In this document: in pieces, positions 21,639 through 31,844 of the stretch
Position numbering within the stretch: position 1 is the stretch's first letter
Layout: each line of letters begins with the position of its first letter
NCBI GenBank assembly: GCA_932294295.1
Contig: OW028580.1
Coordinates: forward strand, 37,732,836 to 37,796,835
Source: Alitta virens
Taxonomy: Eukaryota; Annelida; Polychaeta; Phyllodocida; Nereididae
Reading direction: 5' to 3'
DNA length: 64,000 nucleotides
Notes under the pieces: model-generated
The model's database searches: none
What the model was told of the DNA's origin: nothing
What the model saw: only the letters and a program-made list of their open reading frames with translations
Position numbers and translations under genes: made by a program

Positions 21639-21652
21639 TCTCCCGAAGCGGG
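21639..21652. repeat. Target-site duplication, left copy
   Basis: TCTCCCGAAGCGGG, identical to 21838-21851, brackets the SINE between them. Confidence 0.9.
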
Positions 21653-21837
21653 GGGCGGGGGCCTAGCTCAGAGGTAGCACTCTGGGCTTCCAACCGCTGA
21701 GTCCCGGGTTCGATTCCCGGTCGAGCCTAAGTTGGATGGCTGTTTCCTCCTTCGTCTCATTGCCATGGTCTCTGCCTGTCCTAATTAGCCCAGCTGGTGC
21801 AGAAATACAGGACGTAAAGCCCTAATCCACCCACCCA
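21653..21837 (+). mobile_element. tRNA-Gly-like SINE with perfect 14-bp duplication
   Basis: The head (about 21658-21729) has an A-box TAGCTCAGAGGTAGCAC, an anticodon-loop-like CTTCCAA (TCC, glycine) and an intact T arm CCCGGGTTCGATTCCCGG, so it can be read as a tRNA-Gly derivative. The D and anticodon stems no longer pair well, so it is not a functional tRNA. A 110-bp unrelated body follows, ending CTAATCCACCCACCCA, without a poly-A tail. The identical 14-bp flanks show a recent target-primed insertion. No second copy of this body is seen in the window. Confidence 0.85.
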
Positions 21838-21914
21838 TCTCCCGAAGCGGGAATCGAACAATGGTCCCTGAGATTAAAAGCCAGCACATTAACCGTTGTA
21901 CCAAAGAGTCACTC
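21838..21914 (-). mobile_element. tRNA-Lys-like SINE head split by the SINE above
   Basis: The minus strand reads TCTTTGGTACAACGGTTAAT, then the anticodon-loop-like CTTTTAA (TTT, lysine), then a B-box-like TGTTCGATTCCCG and CTTCGGGAG. The stems do not pair properly, so it is a SINE head or pseudo-tRNA. Its body continues beyond the inserted SINE at 21638 and leftwards. The insertion struck the 3' end of the head, so the target duplication TCTCCCGAAGCGGG is part of this tRNA-like sequence. Confidence 0.6.
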
Positions 21915-22300
21915 TCTGGCAACATTCTGCTCACACCAGAACCACTGCACAACATTGGTTGCTATAGCTGACTTATGAATTTCTTTTAGCTAAATCACTT
22001 CTATTAGAGTTTGCAGGAAATTAATTCTGAAAGTGTCCAGCACAAATAAGGTGACCTGACGTCTTTTGCACGTGGCACTGTCCTTCTCCTTAAATATAGA
22101 AGGGCCTGGGTAGAATGAGCAATAATGAAGAGAGAATGACGTCATTACTGACCAATTCAGCCCAAATGACCCTTAATAAACGTCTTTTGTGGCCAGTTAG
22201 TGGCTCTTCATGACGATGTTAATGTCCAAATGCAAAAAAGAGAAAAAGAGTTGGAATGTTAGGAAGAAAGTCACTGAAAGGCAATCCATATGATGCACAC
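21915..22300. other. Unannotated interval
   Basis: No gene recognised. A CRE palindrome lies at 22137-22144. Confidence 0.4.
22137..22144. promoter_or_regulatory. CRE palindrome TGACGTCA
   Basis: Perfect ATF/CREB eight-mer within AATGACGTCATT. Motif match only. Confidence 0.25.
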
Positions 22301-22303
22301 TTC

Positions 22304-22680
22304 TGTCAATCAATCAATCAATCAAATAATCAATCAATCAGTCAATTAGTCAATCAATTATTCAACTGGTAAAACTAATTTTACCTTGGAATTTAACTTT
22401 TCGTTAAAAAAAAATATGATAAGAAAAGTTTACAATGAATGAATTAATTAATCTGTCTATCAATAAACAAACAATGAATGACCAAATGAATCAATCATCA
22501 ATGACCAACCAAATTAATGAATCAATGAAGCAAAATAATGAATGAATTAACGATGGAATGAATGAATGAATTACTCAATCAATTAGTCCTATCTATCTAT
22601 CTATCTATCTATTTATCCATCTATCTATCTATTTGTCTATCTATCTATTTGTCTATCTGTCTAGCTGTCTGTCTTTCACT
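22304..22680. repeat. (AATC)n, (GAAT)n and (TATC)n tetramer cluster
   Basis: Three tetramer arrays follow each other: AATC with interruptions, GAAT with interruptions, then TATC/TGTC. They could represent successive mutation of one expanding tetramer. Confidence 0.9.
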
Positions 22681-23285
22681 CTCTGTCTTCCATTTCTGCA
22701 ATCATTAGTCTGTCAGCCTAGCTGTCTATGTATATATCAGTGTCTGTCTGGCCAGTCTCTCATTACCCCTTTGGCGGTACCCTTCTTCCATATTTATCAT
22801 CTCATAAAAGTCACCCTTTTCGTGGGAGTCATCATTACCCTTGGCCTTTTATAGGGGAGGATCGGGAGTATTACAAAGAATCCAAGGTTTTAAAAAGATC
22901 CACAAATGATCCAACTTGACACCCTGTTATTAGGGTGAGAAATTGTCTCGTGTGTTATTCTCCGTGTTTGTGTATTCTCCTTCCTTTTTACTTCACCAGA
23001 AATTGATATCCATGTTGTGTAAAGACTCAAAGATTAATCACCAAAAATTATGTGACTATAATGTAGGTCTTTTCCGCTAGTATTTCCAATAATTTTCTGT
23101 TGCAACTTAATAAACAAACAAATTTTCCTTTTCGCCCGTTTCGAATTACACCATCTTTTGTAAGGGCAACTGAAATAAAGATTGTACAGGGAGATTAACA
23201 AACAGTTCTGGTGTAGGATTGAAGCCAGTGGTGTCAGAGGAGCTGCCAAAGTCTTAACCACTAATGTAGGCCTATATCTTTTATG
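22681..23285. other. Unannotated interval
   Basis: No supported gene. The overlapping 60-75-residue frames have no known domain. Confidence 0.4.
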
Positions 23286-23287
23286 TT

Positions 23288-23335
23288 TTAAAGAAAGAAA
23301 GAAAGATAGATAAAGAAAGTAAGAAAGAAAGAATC
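23288..23335. repeat. (AAAG)n array
   Basis: About ten GAAA tetramers with two substitutions. Confidence 0.85.
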
Positions 23336-23373
23336 AAGATAACGTGATATAGGCCTATTTGTAGTTTTCATCA

Positions 23374-23462
23374 CTGAGGAAGGAAGGAAGGAAGGAAGGA
23401 AGGAAGGAAGGAAGGAAGGAAGGAAGGAAGGAAGGAAGGAAGGAAGGAAGGAAGGAAGGAAG
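23374..23462. repeat. Perfect (GGAA)n array
   Basis: About 21 uninterrupted GGAA/AAGG tetramers. The lack of any interruption marks it as young and likely to vary in length. Confidence 0.97.
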
Positions 23463-23475
23463 CTGACATGAGTAG

Positions 23476-23552
23476 GGTTGCACTTGGGTCGACTTCGGGC
23501 TGCACTTGGGTCGACATCGGGCTGCACTTGGGTCGACTTCGGGCCTACGTCG
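23476..23552. repeat. 22-bp tandem repeat, three units
   Basis: CTTGGGTCGACTTCGGGCTG and two further bases repeat three times with one substitution (GACATC for GACTTC). Each unit contains a GTCGAC palindrome. The following CTACGTCGGTCAATGTTGAT resembles words of the 6.9-kb minisatellite. Confidence 0.85.
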
Positions 23553-23559
23553 GTCAATG

Positions 23560-24155
23560 TTGATTCCACGTCAAACTGATGTCGCATATAGTATCTGGAA
23601 AAAAGGGACTACTTTCTGGGATGGTATGGTGCCTATTTGCAGCCTAAACAGAACTAGCAATTTATATAACCCTAACCCTGTAGATGATACATAGGCACCT
23701 ACATGAGAGGAATAACTAAAGACTTTTCTGTACCTCGCCCCTCTGCAATATGCTCTACCAATAAGAAAAAAGCGCTGTTCCCTCATATGAACATGCTCCC
23801 TTGAGAGTGATCATTGCCTCTCGGCTTAGTTTACGACCTCTCCGCAAGGAGTCGTGTGTCCCCTCACTTCCGTAATGATCGTTGCATAATGTTATGCAAT
23901 AGTTGTGCCCGGATTTACGAGGTATTTTGAGGGGATTTTGTTGCCAGGCTGCGCAATTTTTGTGTGCCTTGCATACAGAGCAAGTATGCAGCTGTGATTC
24001 AGAGCTGTAGAGGTGTTCTGTGAGATTTTAAGGACTTTTGGAAATCTGGGTATAGATTTGCAGCATTTTTCATTTTGATTTGTATACAGTAGGATATACA
24101 ACAGAACTTTGCTTTTAAGACCAATGTATACCAAAAAGATCACTATTTTGTAAGT
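23560..24155. other. Unannotated interval
   Basis: No supported gene. Near 24096 ACAACAGAACTTTGCTTTTA and AAGACCAATG resemble a Pogo-like end of the AAGACC family. Confidence 0.4.
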
Positions 24156-24157
24156 AA

Positions 24158-24911
24158 ACGGGCATTCTCACTGTCACGAGAAAGAGAGACGAGTGACCGC
24201 GGACGTAAAAAATGGACTATACGTGCTCACTCATACTCATTCGTACTCACTTGTGGCTGTGTAACTCACGTATAAATTATTTACATATTTAGATTAGTCC
24301 GCCATGCGTCTGTGAGGCACTCGTAGATTGCTCGGCGAGAGGTCCACGATTGAAGGAAGAGAGGGCTACGGATAGGCACGGATGGGCACGGATGGGCACG
24401 GATGGGCACGGTTGGCCACAGTTGGCCACGGTGATAGCGCAGATGGTCAGCAGGAGAAGGATGGGCAGGCCACGGAGGTCCGCTGAGCATTCCATGAGCT
24501 GAACAACAGTGGACACGAGTGGATGGTGAGTAAATACGGATGGACAGCCTCTCGAGGCTCCCCTGCGTACCCATGAGTGAGCACGAGTGGCTGCGAATGG
24601 CCACGGACATACATAGATCACTCGCCAACCACTCGATGAGTGACTCCTGAGTGATTCTAGATTGATTCTTGTAAAAAGGTAAATCATTTGACTCGTAGAA
24701 TGTCCGCCAAATTTTTAAACCCGCTTATTAGAAATGTTTGCCCTCTCCACGGATGAATAAGAGTGATCTGGAGGGACTACGAGCATTCTAAGGATCAGCA
24801 GGGTTAACGCTCAACGAGTGAAATACGTATGAACAAGGATAGGCAAGAGTAAATACTTTTTGGCAATCTCGCCCACTCGCCATCCCCACTCGTGACAGTA
24901 AGAACGCCCCT
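24158..24911. mobile_element. Harbinger-type element, longer relative of 426-730
   Basis: The left end GGGCATTCTCACTGTCACGA pairs with the inverted right end, GGGCGTTCTTACTGTCACGA, over about 22 bp. Both resemble the ends of the 426-730 element (GGGGCGTTCACACTATCACG). The interior shares CTATACGTGCTCACTCAT with it and has short tandem words such as GGATGGGCACGGATGGGCAC and GAGTGGCTGCGAATGGCCAC. The target duplication is decayed (TAA and GAA). Two overlapping 115-132-residue minus frames are not transposase-like. Confidence 0.65.
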
Positions 24912-25615
24912 GAAGTCCCCAGTTTAGACTGAGGTGCATTCTTACCATTGCACGGTCGGGGACCTGGGTTGGACTTCCTACTTCTGCACTCTCTATGAGC
25001 TAAACTGTATATCCATATGATTTCTAGTGCTAAGGGTCAATAAAGGTAAAAGATCACCCTGGTGGACTTGTTAAGTGTGTAACATCATGGAGTCACCATG
25101 GTAACATGTGCTTCTGGATGTAATTTGCATATGCTGTTTCTGAACATGGGATGTTTTCATCACCATTATACCATTTCTTTCATCACCTTCATGTCGCACC
25201 ATTCTAAGATGATCCATATGGCGGTTTCTTGAGGTAAAAACAGGAATGAAAACTTGCCTTCTTTCGATATTTCTTCCCTTCCTTCCATTCTTAGAGCTGT
25301 TTATTATTTTCCATATTCCAACCAGCCTCATTCTCGTCTTATTTGCACTTTTCTCATAATCTCTTTGCAGTTTAACACGAAATTGTCAAGATATTTGAAA
25401 TAAAAATTAACTAAATAAATTTCGCAAATTACCGGAAAAATTGCATTGGATAACACGAACTTTGAGCATAAATAACTTTAATGACCAAATAAAAGCTCTG
25501 CAGATTTGAAAACGAGGCAAAATAATGGCCATTGTTATCCTGCTGTTACGTAATTAACATGTGAATTGTCTGTGGTATTCTTTCATATTGTGCAGTCATG
25601 ATGCAACATGGAGGA
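24912..25615. other. Unannotated interval
   Basis: GGACCTGGGTTGGACTTCC at 24960 and CTCTATGAGCTAAACTGTAT look like a decayed tRNA-like head. The rest shows nothing I can support. Confidence 0.35.
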
Positions 25616-25644
25616 AGAAATAGACAGACAGACAGATAGACAGA

Positions 25645-25822
25645 TGCTAAATTGGTGGTGCTTTGTACTCTGTATGTGTCTATGCTGAGGCAAGTAATAG
25701 ACCCCACCCATGGGGTAAATGTGTAACACGGTGTGGACTCCAAGCAGCCTTATCATCTCATCATTATGTCTGGCAGCTGGTCATATAAGCTGACTAAGCT
25801 TCAGACCCAGTAGCATTGAGTC
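25645..25822 (+). mobile_element. SINE family B copy, head missing
   Basis: It starts at GCTAAATTGGTGGTGCTTTG, passes through the shared core GTCTATGCTGAGGCAAGTAA and CCCATGGGGTAAATGTGTAA, then has the family B 3' half (GGACTCCAAGCAGCCTTATC, CTGGCAGCTGGTCATATAAG) and ends CAGTAGCATTGAGTCATT. A short GACA array precedes it. Confidence 0.8.
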
Positions 25823-25849
25823 ATTATCATTAATATTTCTCCAAGGATA

Positions 25850-25858
25850 GATAGAGAT

Positions 25859-25889
<31 letters not shown>

Positions 25890-26080
25890 CATTCTTTCAT
25901 TCATTGACTGGTGGTTAACTTATGAGTGACTTAATACCCTGCTATACTAAATGAATGAATGAGTGAAATATTGGATTCATTCATTCATTCATTCATTCAT
26001 TCATTCATTTATACACCGACTGACTGACTGACAGACTGACTGACGTGCTGACTGACTGACTGACTGACCAAACAATGACT
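25850..26080. repeat. GATA, ATTC and GACT tetramer arrays
   Basis: A short perfect GATA run (25860-25888), a perfect ATTC run (25977-26009) and a GACT run (26021-26068) occur within 230 bp. Confidence 0.9.
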
Positions 26081-26299
26081 ATTCATTTGTTGATTGACTG
26101 ATTTGCTGAATGAACTTATTGATTCAACCCTAAATGGCTGACTGACCCGGTGAAATATGGTTTGATTGATTCATTCAATCAACCAGCCATTGACTGATAG
26201 CTTGATTGCTTGAGTGGTTACTTGATTGAAAAGCTAGAACCGTGATTAAACTGATTTAAAAATCGATTGAATTATTTTATTAATTTTGATACTGTTTCT

Positions 26300-26372
26300 G
26301 AAAAACTAGGACCCAGGCCCAAAGCAGTATGCAAAAGATAGTCTTGACCACTGAGCTACCTTACAACAAACA
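26300..26372 (-). mobile_element. tRNA-like SINE head
   Basis: On the minus strand, GTAAGGTAGCTCAGTGGTCA is an A-box and GGGCCTGGGTCCTAG a degenerate B-box, with 30-35 bp between them. The anticodon arm does not fold well. No body can be defined. Confidence 0.5.
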
Positions 26373-28180
26373 GCAAAAACAAAATGCTGGGAGCATATAT
26401 CGGATGCTATAAAAAGCAGAAAAACAACAAAGGAGGAAAACAATTTTCTGAAAGAAATTTGATAAGGCGATAAAAACATGTGAAAGATTCAGAAAGAAAA
26501 TCATGCGCTCACATGGTGTTATCCAATCAATCACACTAAAATCCAATGCAGCCTGCAAATGGCCTGCATGAAAGTTAAAATAAACTCTTTTGCAAGAAAG
26601 GGAATTTAATTTCACTTTTCCCAGGACATAAAGAGATAAAAACGAGCCTTTTGCTATTTGAATTCTCTCGTGTATTTAGTTGAGCGCGCAAATTTCAATC
26701 CGGCCGATTGAAAATTGACGTGCGGACAGGAATTTGACTGTCCATCATTGATTTCTCACAACGTCTTGGGAGGCGTCAATTTGAATGAGATTTTTAAATA
26801 TTTGTTGATGCCAAAACCCTTACGGGATCAACGGAGAAAAGATTCATTGAAATTCTCTACTGACGTCGGCTTTGGAACAGCAGAATCGCTAAAAGCAGAC
26901 GATATACAGCGCCCTGTCTGCAAGCGGTTTGCACTGACTGACCTCACGTTGCCTGCATCAGCTGAGCTCTGGAATTGTCTGCTGCAGCAAGGCACTTGCG
27001 CTATTTCTATTGCTGATGTCATATACCTGTTTCAGTCTTGATTAAATCGGATAATGTTGCTGAAGCACTAGTCTGCATCTATATTTGAAAGACAATATCT
27101 GATGTCAACTTTAGCTCTGATGCTTCAATACTCGTGGCAGTTGCGCGATGGCTCCATGGAGCCAATGGAGTGCGTACTTATGTACTTTTATCGGGTGTTT
27201 CATGCCTCTGATGACTTCGTCCTTGACCGAGATCTCGCCACCCTCTCGTCCTTGGAACCAAGGCCATTCTGTTTTTATTGCCCTTTTCTTATCAATGCTT
27301 TCCTACTGAGGTTTTTGCTGCAGAAAAAGTTTTTCCAGGGATGCATTGCAGCCAAAGACAGTGGAAGAGGAAAGGGCAGGAGAGGGGGGGGGGGGGGGTC
27401 CACTAGGTTAAGGTCAATTTAAAGAATAGACTGGACATGTATCTCTCATCCGATGGCATCATGGGAAGGCCCTTAATTGAGGCATAAAAGCGAAAATGGA
27501 AGACAGAAAAAAAAAATTTCAAGGCCAGGGATTTTTTTCAAGAACATTGGTTTTCCCAAGGCCACATGAAAGTACGCAATAGTTAAAGACTGCGCATATA
27601 TGTACAAGTAATTTACTGCAGCGACACCACATGGGACCTTTGGGAATCATCACTCAAGGCCATATGGGTGATAATAGGAACTTATGATTGCACCTACTTC
27701 CGATTTCCATCTTGAAGGATAAACCCTCATTTAAAATCCATATTTAGCCTTTATTATATCCGTAATAATTACCTGGTATGGAGGTTCCCTTTTGCTCTCA
27801 GTTGGCAACTGAAATCATGCATTTCAAGGCATGTGATTGGACAGTCAAAATTTTCCTGATGTAAATAACTGTAAATTACAAAAAGAGAGTTCGACAAATT
27901 ATTTTCATTGCTAGGTTGTTTTATTGTATATAGTTGTTATCTATTTGATTGTCTGTAGTTATTCCTTTGAGATTTGTTTTTCATTCTTCTGTGCTCATTT
28001 ACTTCGTTTCTCAAGAAACCGTGTTTAGCAGACAAGACTTAAAGTGATGTTATGTTCCGACTCTTTGCAAAATTACAATTAATAATATATTACACAGTTT
28101 AGCCTCAGATTTGTGCATCAATGGTGCTAACTTACTGGCAATGATATGAATTGTAGTTCATTCCTTCAGGGGAGTGTTGC
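26373..28180. other. Unannotated interval
   Basis: About 1.8 kb with no supported gene. The frame at 26715-27041 (108 residues) is the longest non-repetitive frame nearby; it lies in moderately CpG-containing DNA but shows no domain, splice context or start signal. A poly-G run sits at 27386-27399. Confidence 0.4.
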
Positions 28181-28184
28181 ACCA

Positions 28185-28275
28185 GCTTTTTGTTGGGTTC
28201 CAAGTTCCAACCCACAACCCTCAAATTATTGAAGCAAGCACTTTACTTCTATGTCACGGCATTACTATACACACC
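28185..28275 (-). mobile_element. SINE-like founder segment of the composite array
   Basis: The segment AACCCACAACCCTCAAATTA, TTGAAGCAAGCACTTTACTT and CTATGTCACGGCATTACTAT is the diverged left-hand copy of the unit repeated ten times to its right. Inverted, it has the order of a degraded tRNA-like head (TGACATAGAAGTAAAGTGCT, then GGGTTGTGGGTTGGAACTTG). Confidence 0.5.
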
Positions 28276-28277
28276 TA

Positions 28278-30768
28278 CTCCTCCTCCTCCTCCTCCTCCT
28301 CCTCCTCCTCCTCCTCCTCCTCCTCCTCCTCCTCCTCCTCCTCCTCCTCCTCCTCCCCCTTCCTCCCCCTCCTCCCCCTTCCTCCCCCTCCTCCCCCTCC
28401 CCCTCCCTCCTACTCCTCCTCCCCCTCCCTAATCCTCCCTCCTCCTCCCTCCATCTCTCCCTCCTCCTCCCCCCCTCCCTCCCTCCCTCCCTCCCTCCCT
28501 CCCTCCCTCCCTCCCTCCCTCCCTCCCTCCCTCCCTCCCTCCTCTCCTCCTCCTTCTCCTTACAACCCACAACTCTCCAATTATTGAAGAAAGCACCAAT
28601 ACTTATATGTCACGGCGTTACTTTACACACTACTCCTTCCTCCTCCTCCTCCTCCTCCTCCTCCTCCTCCTCCTCCTCCTCCTCCTCCTCCTCCTCCTCC
28701 TCCTCCTCCTCCTTCTCCTCCTTCCTCCTCCTCCTCCTCCTCCTCCTCCTCCTCCTCCTTCCTCCTCCCCCCTCCCTAATCCTCCTCCCTCCTCCTCCCT
28801 CCATCTCTCCCTCCTCCTCCCCCTCCCTCCCTCCTCCTCCTCCCTCCCTCCCTCCTCCTCCTCCTCCTCCTCCTTCTCCTCCTTCCTCCTCCTCCTCCTC
28901 CTCCTCCTTCCTCCTCCTCCTTCTCCTTACAACCCACAACGCTCCAATTATTGAAGAAAGCACCATTACTTATATGTCACGGCATTACTATACACACTAC
29001 TCCTTCCTCCTCCTCCTCCCCCTCCCTAATCCTCCTCCCTCCTCCTCCCTCCATCTCTCCCTCCTCCTCCCCCTCCCTCCCTCCTCCTCCCCATCCCTCC
29101 CTCCTCCTCCTTCTCCTTCTCCTTCCTCCTCCTCCTTCTCCTTACAACCCACAACGCTCCAATTATTGAAGAAAGCACCATTACTTATATGTCATGGCAT
29201 TACTATACACACTACTCCTTCCTCCTCCTCCTCCTCCTCCTCCTCCTCCTCCTCCTCCTCCTCCTCCTCCTCCTCCTCCTCCTCCTTCTCCTTCCTCCTC
29301 CTCCTTCTCCTCCTTCCTCCTCCTCCTCCTCCTCCTCCTCCTTCTCCTCCTTCCTCCTCCTCCTTCTCCTTACAACCCACAACGCTCCAATTATTGAAGA
29401 AAGCACCATTACTTATATGTCATGGCATTACTATACACACTACTCCTTCCTCCTTCCTCCTTCTCCTCCTTCCTCCTCCTCCTTCTCCTTCCTCCTCCTC
29501 CTTCTCCTTACAACCCACAACGCTCCAATTATTGAAGAAAGCACCATTACTTATATGTCACGGCATTACTATACACACTACTCCTTCCTCCTCCTCCTCC
29601 TCCTCCCCCTCCCTAATCCTCCTCCCTCCTCCTCCCTCCATCTCTCCCTCCTCCTCCCCCTCCCTCCCTCCTCCTCCCCCTCCCTCCCTCCTCCTCCTCC
29701 TTCTCCTCCTTCCTCCTCCTCCTCCTCCTTCTCCTTCCTCCTCCTCCTTCTCCTTACAACCCACAACGCTCCAATTATTGAAGAAAGCACCATTACTTAT
29801 ATGTCATGGCATTACTATACACACTACTCCTTCCTCCTTCCTCCTCCTCCTCCTCCTCCTCCTCCTTCTCCTTCCTCCTCCTCCTTCTCCTTACAACCCA
29901 CAACGCTCCAATTATTGAAGAAAGCACCATTACTTATATGTCATGGCATTACTATACACACTACTCCTTCCTCCTCCTCCTCCTCCTCCCCCTCCCTCCC
30001 TCCTCCTCCTCCTTCTCCTCCTTCCTCCTCCTCCTCCTCCTTCTCCTTCCTCCTCCTCCTTCTCCTTACAACCCACAACGCTCCAATTATTGAAGAAAGC
30101 ACCATTACTTATATGTCATGGCATTACTATACACACTACTCCTTCCTCCTTCCTCCTTCTCCTCCTCCTCCTCCTCCTCCTCCTCCTCCTCCTCCTCCTC
30201 CTCCTCCTCCTCCTTCTCCTCCTCCTCCTCCTCCTCCTCCTTCCTCCTCCTCCTTCTCCTTACAACCCACAACGCTACAATTATTGAAGAAAGCACCATT
30301 ACTTATATGTCACGGCATTACTATACACACTACTCCTTCCTCCTCCTCCTCCCCCTCCCTAATCCTCCTCCCTCCTCCTCCCTCCATCTCTCCCTCCTCC
30401 TCCCCCTCCCTCCTCCTCCTCCTCCCTCCCTCCTCCTCCTCCTCCTTCTCCTCCTTCCTCCTCCTCCTTCTCCTCCTTCCTCCTCCTCCTTCTCCTCCTT
30501 CCTCCTCCTCCTCCTCCTCCTCCTTCCTCCTCCTCCTTCTCCTTACAACCCACAACGCTCCAATTATTGAAGAAAGCACCATTACTTATATGTCACGGCA
30601 TTACTATACACACTACTCCTTCCTCCTCCTCATCCTCCTCCTCCTCCTCCTCCTCCTCCTCCTCCTCCTCCTCCTCCTCCTCCTCCTCCTCCTCCTCCTC
30701 CTCCTCCTCCTCTTCCACCTCCTCGTCCTCCTCCTCCCTCCTCCTCCCTCCTCCTCCTCCTCCTGTGC
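28278..30768. repeat. Composite satellite: 70-bp unit plus variable TCC tracts
   Basis: Ten near-identical units begin TACAACCCACAACGCTCCAA and contain TTATTGAAGAAAGCACCATT and ATGTCACGGCATTACTATAC. They start at 28561, 28928, 29143, 29371, 29509, 29755, 29892, 30067, 30261 and 30544. Each is followed by a TCC/TCCC tract of 65 to 300 bp that always ends CTCCTCCTTCTCC before the next unit. A sub-block CCCTAATCCTCCTCCCTCCT followed by CCATCTCTCC recurs in at least five tracts (about 28430, 28775, 29022, 29610, 30358). Spacings of 137 to 367 bp differ only through tract length. The 555- and 535-residue frames are repeat translations. Confidence 0.95.
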
Positions 30769-30769
30769 A

Positions 30770-31740
30770 TTATTCACCTTCCTATTTAACCTTTAGAGAG
30801 ATGTTGTTTCTATCCCAATTTTGAAGCTCTTAAACTTTTGTGGCTAAATCCAACACCTAAATAGAACATTGATGCTATTTTATTTTGTTTCATGCTATGG
30901 AACTTTCTCAGGCCTTTATGCCTGGCCATGCACGGCCATTGATCTGTTTTTAATGTTTTTGTACCAGGGTTGGGATCTTGTGAAACAACTTAAACATTCA
31001 GGCTTCCAAAAGTTTTTCTTGTTCCACAATGTCAATCATGAGTCAGGCAGGTTTAATGGAAAATGCATTGAGCTAGTTACTGGACACCATTCAAAAATTG
31101 GCCAGGCGTTTGTTTGTGTACAAAGCAAATATGGAATGGTCCCGAAATTGGTGTTAATAAATGTTAATGACAAATTAAATTGGACTAGACATTGATAGGA
31201 TACTGAAAATTGTAAATGTTTTGAATAATGTATTCATAAGGCATGTCATTAACTGAATTGCTTTGAAAAATTCATTGATCGGTAAAAGTGTGTAAGGTAC
31301 ACAGCCACGTTTGAGGCAGACATAACGATGAACTGCTTAAAAGTTAAATGTGCTCACATGCCCACAATAGACAATGCGACCTGGTCACAAAACAGGTATA
31401 TTTACACCTTATTACATCGTCCCTTTCTTTTAAAGTTTAAATATCATTATATTATATATCTTTTGACCACTGAGTGCTAATCTTATAATCTTAGAAGATA
31501 TATATTATCTATTATCGCTGGCAATGTTTAATTCTTTTTTTTTAATGAAAAAAATTTTCATGGTAAAGTATTTATTTCGGTAGTCCAACCATTTGAATTG
31601 GAGCATATTTCAATTAGTCAATATCTATGAAAATATTAACAAATAAAAGCATTAAATTAAATATCAATATTCATACAAAAACGGGTTTGCTATTTCAAAC
31701 ACCATTGCTGCAAGACCCAAACTATCATCTTCACCTAGTG
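30770..31740. other. Unannotated interval
   Basis: The 108-residue frame at 30869-31195 is not low-complexity, yet I recognise no domain in it and see no exon borders. The rest is AT-rich. Confidence 0.4.
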
Positions 31741-31747
31741 CACCTGC

Positions 31748-31800
31748 CTTCAGCAGCCACCTGGCTTTAGCAGCCACCTGGCTTTAGCAGCCACCTTGGC
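31748..31800. repeat. 19-bp tandem repeat, 2.5 units
   Basis: CAGCCACCTGGCTTTAG repeats next to CAGCCACCTTGGCCACC. The following GACCACTTAACACAGGTTGC and ACTGTA resemble the right end of a Pogo-like element. Confidence 0.7.
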
Positions 31801-31844
31801 CACCTCCCTTGGCTGACCACTTAACACAGGTTGCACTGTATTTC

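Noticed and set aside
21658..21729. Functional tRNA-Gly gene
   Set aside because: T arm is intact, but D stem, anticodon stem and acceptor stem do not pair, and it heads a SINE with its own target duplication.
23665..23690. Telomere-like TAACCCTAACCCTG
   Set aside because: Only two units, no array; chance or an isolated interstitial scrap.
24281..24687. Two overlapping 115-132-residue minus frames
   Set aside because: They lie inside the Harbinger-type element and translate its tandem GGATGGGCACGG words in two registers.
26715..27041. 108-residue non-repetitive frame
   Set aside because: No domain, no clear start context or splice sites; length is compatible with chance.
28251..30796. Open frames of 555 and 535 residues rich in Pro, Ser and Leu
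   Set aside because: They translate the TCC tracts and the repeated 70-bp unit. Overlapping frames of similar length exist in other registers and on the other strand.
30869..31195. 108-residue non-repetitive frame after the TCC array
   Set aside because: No recognisable family; kept only as a note because it is not low-complexity.
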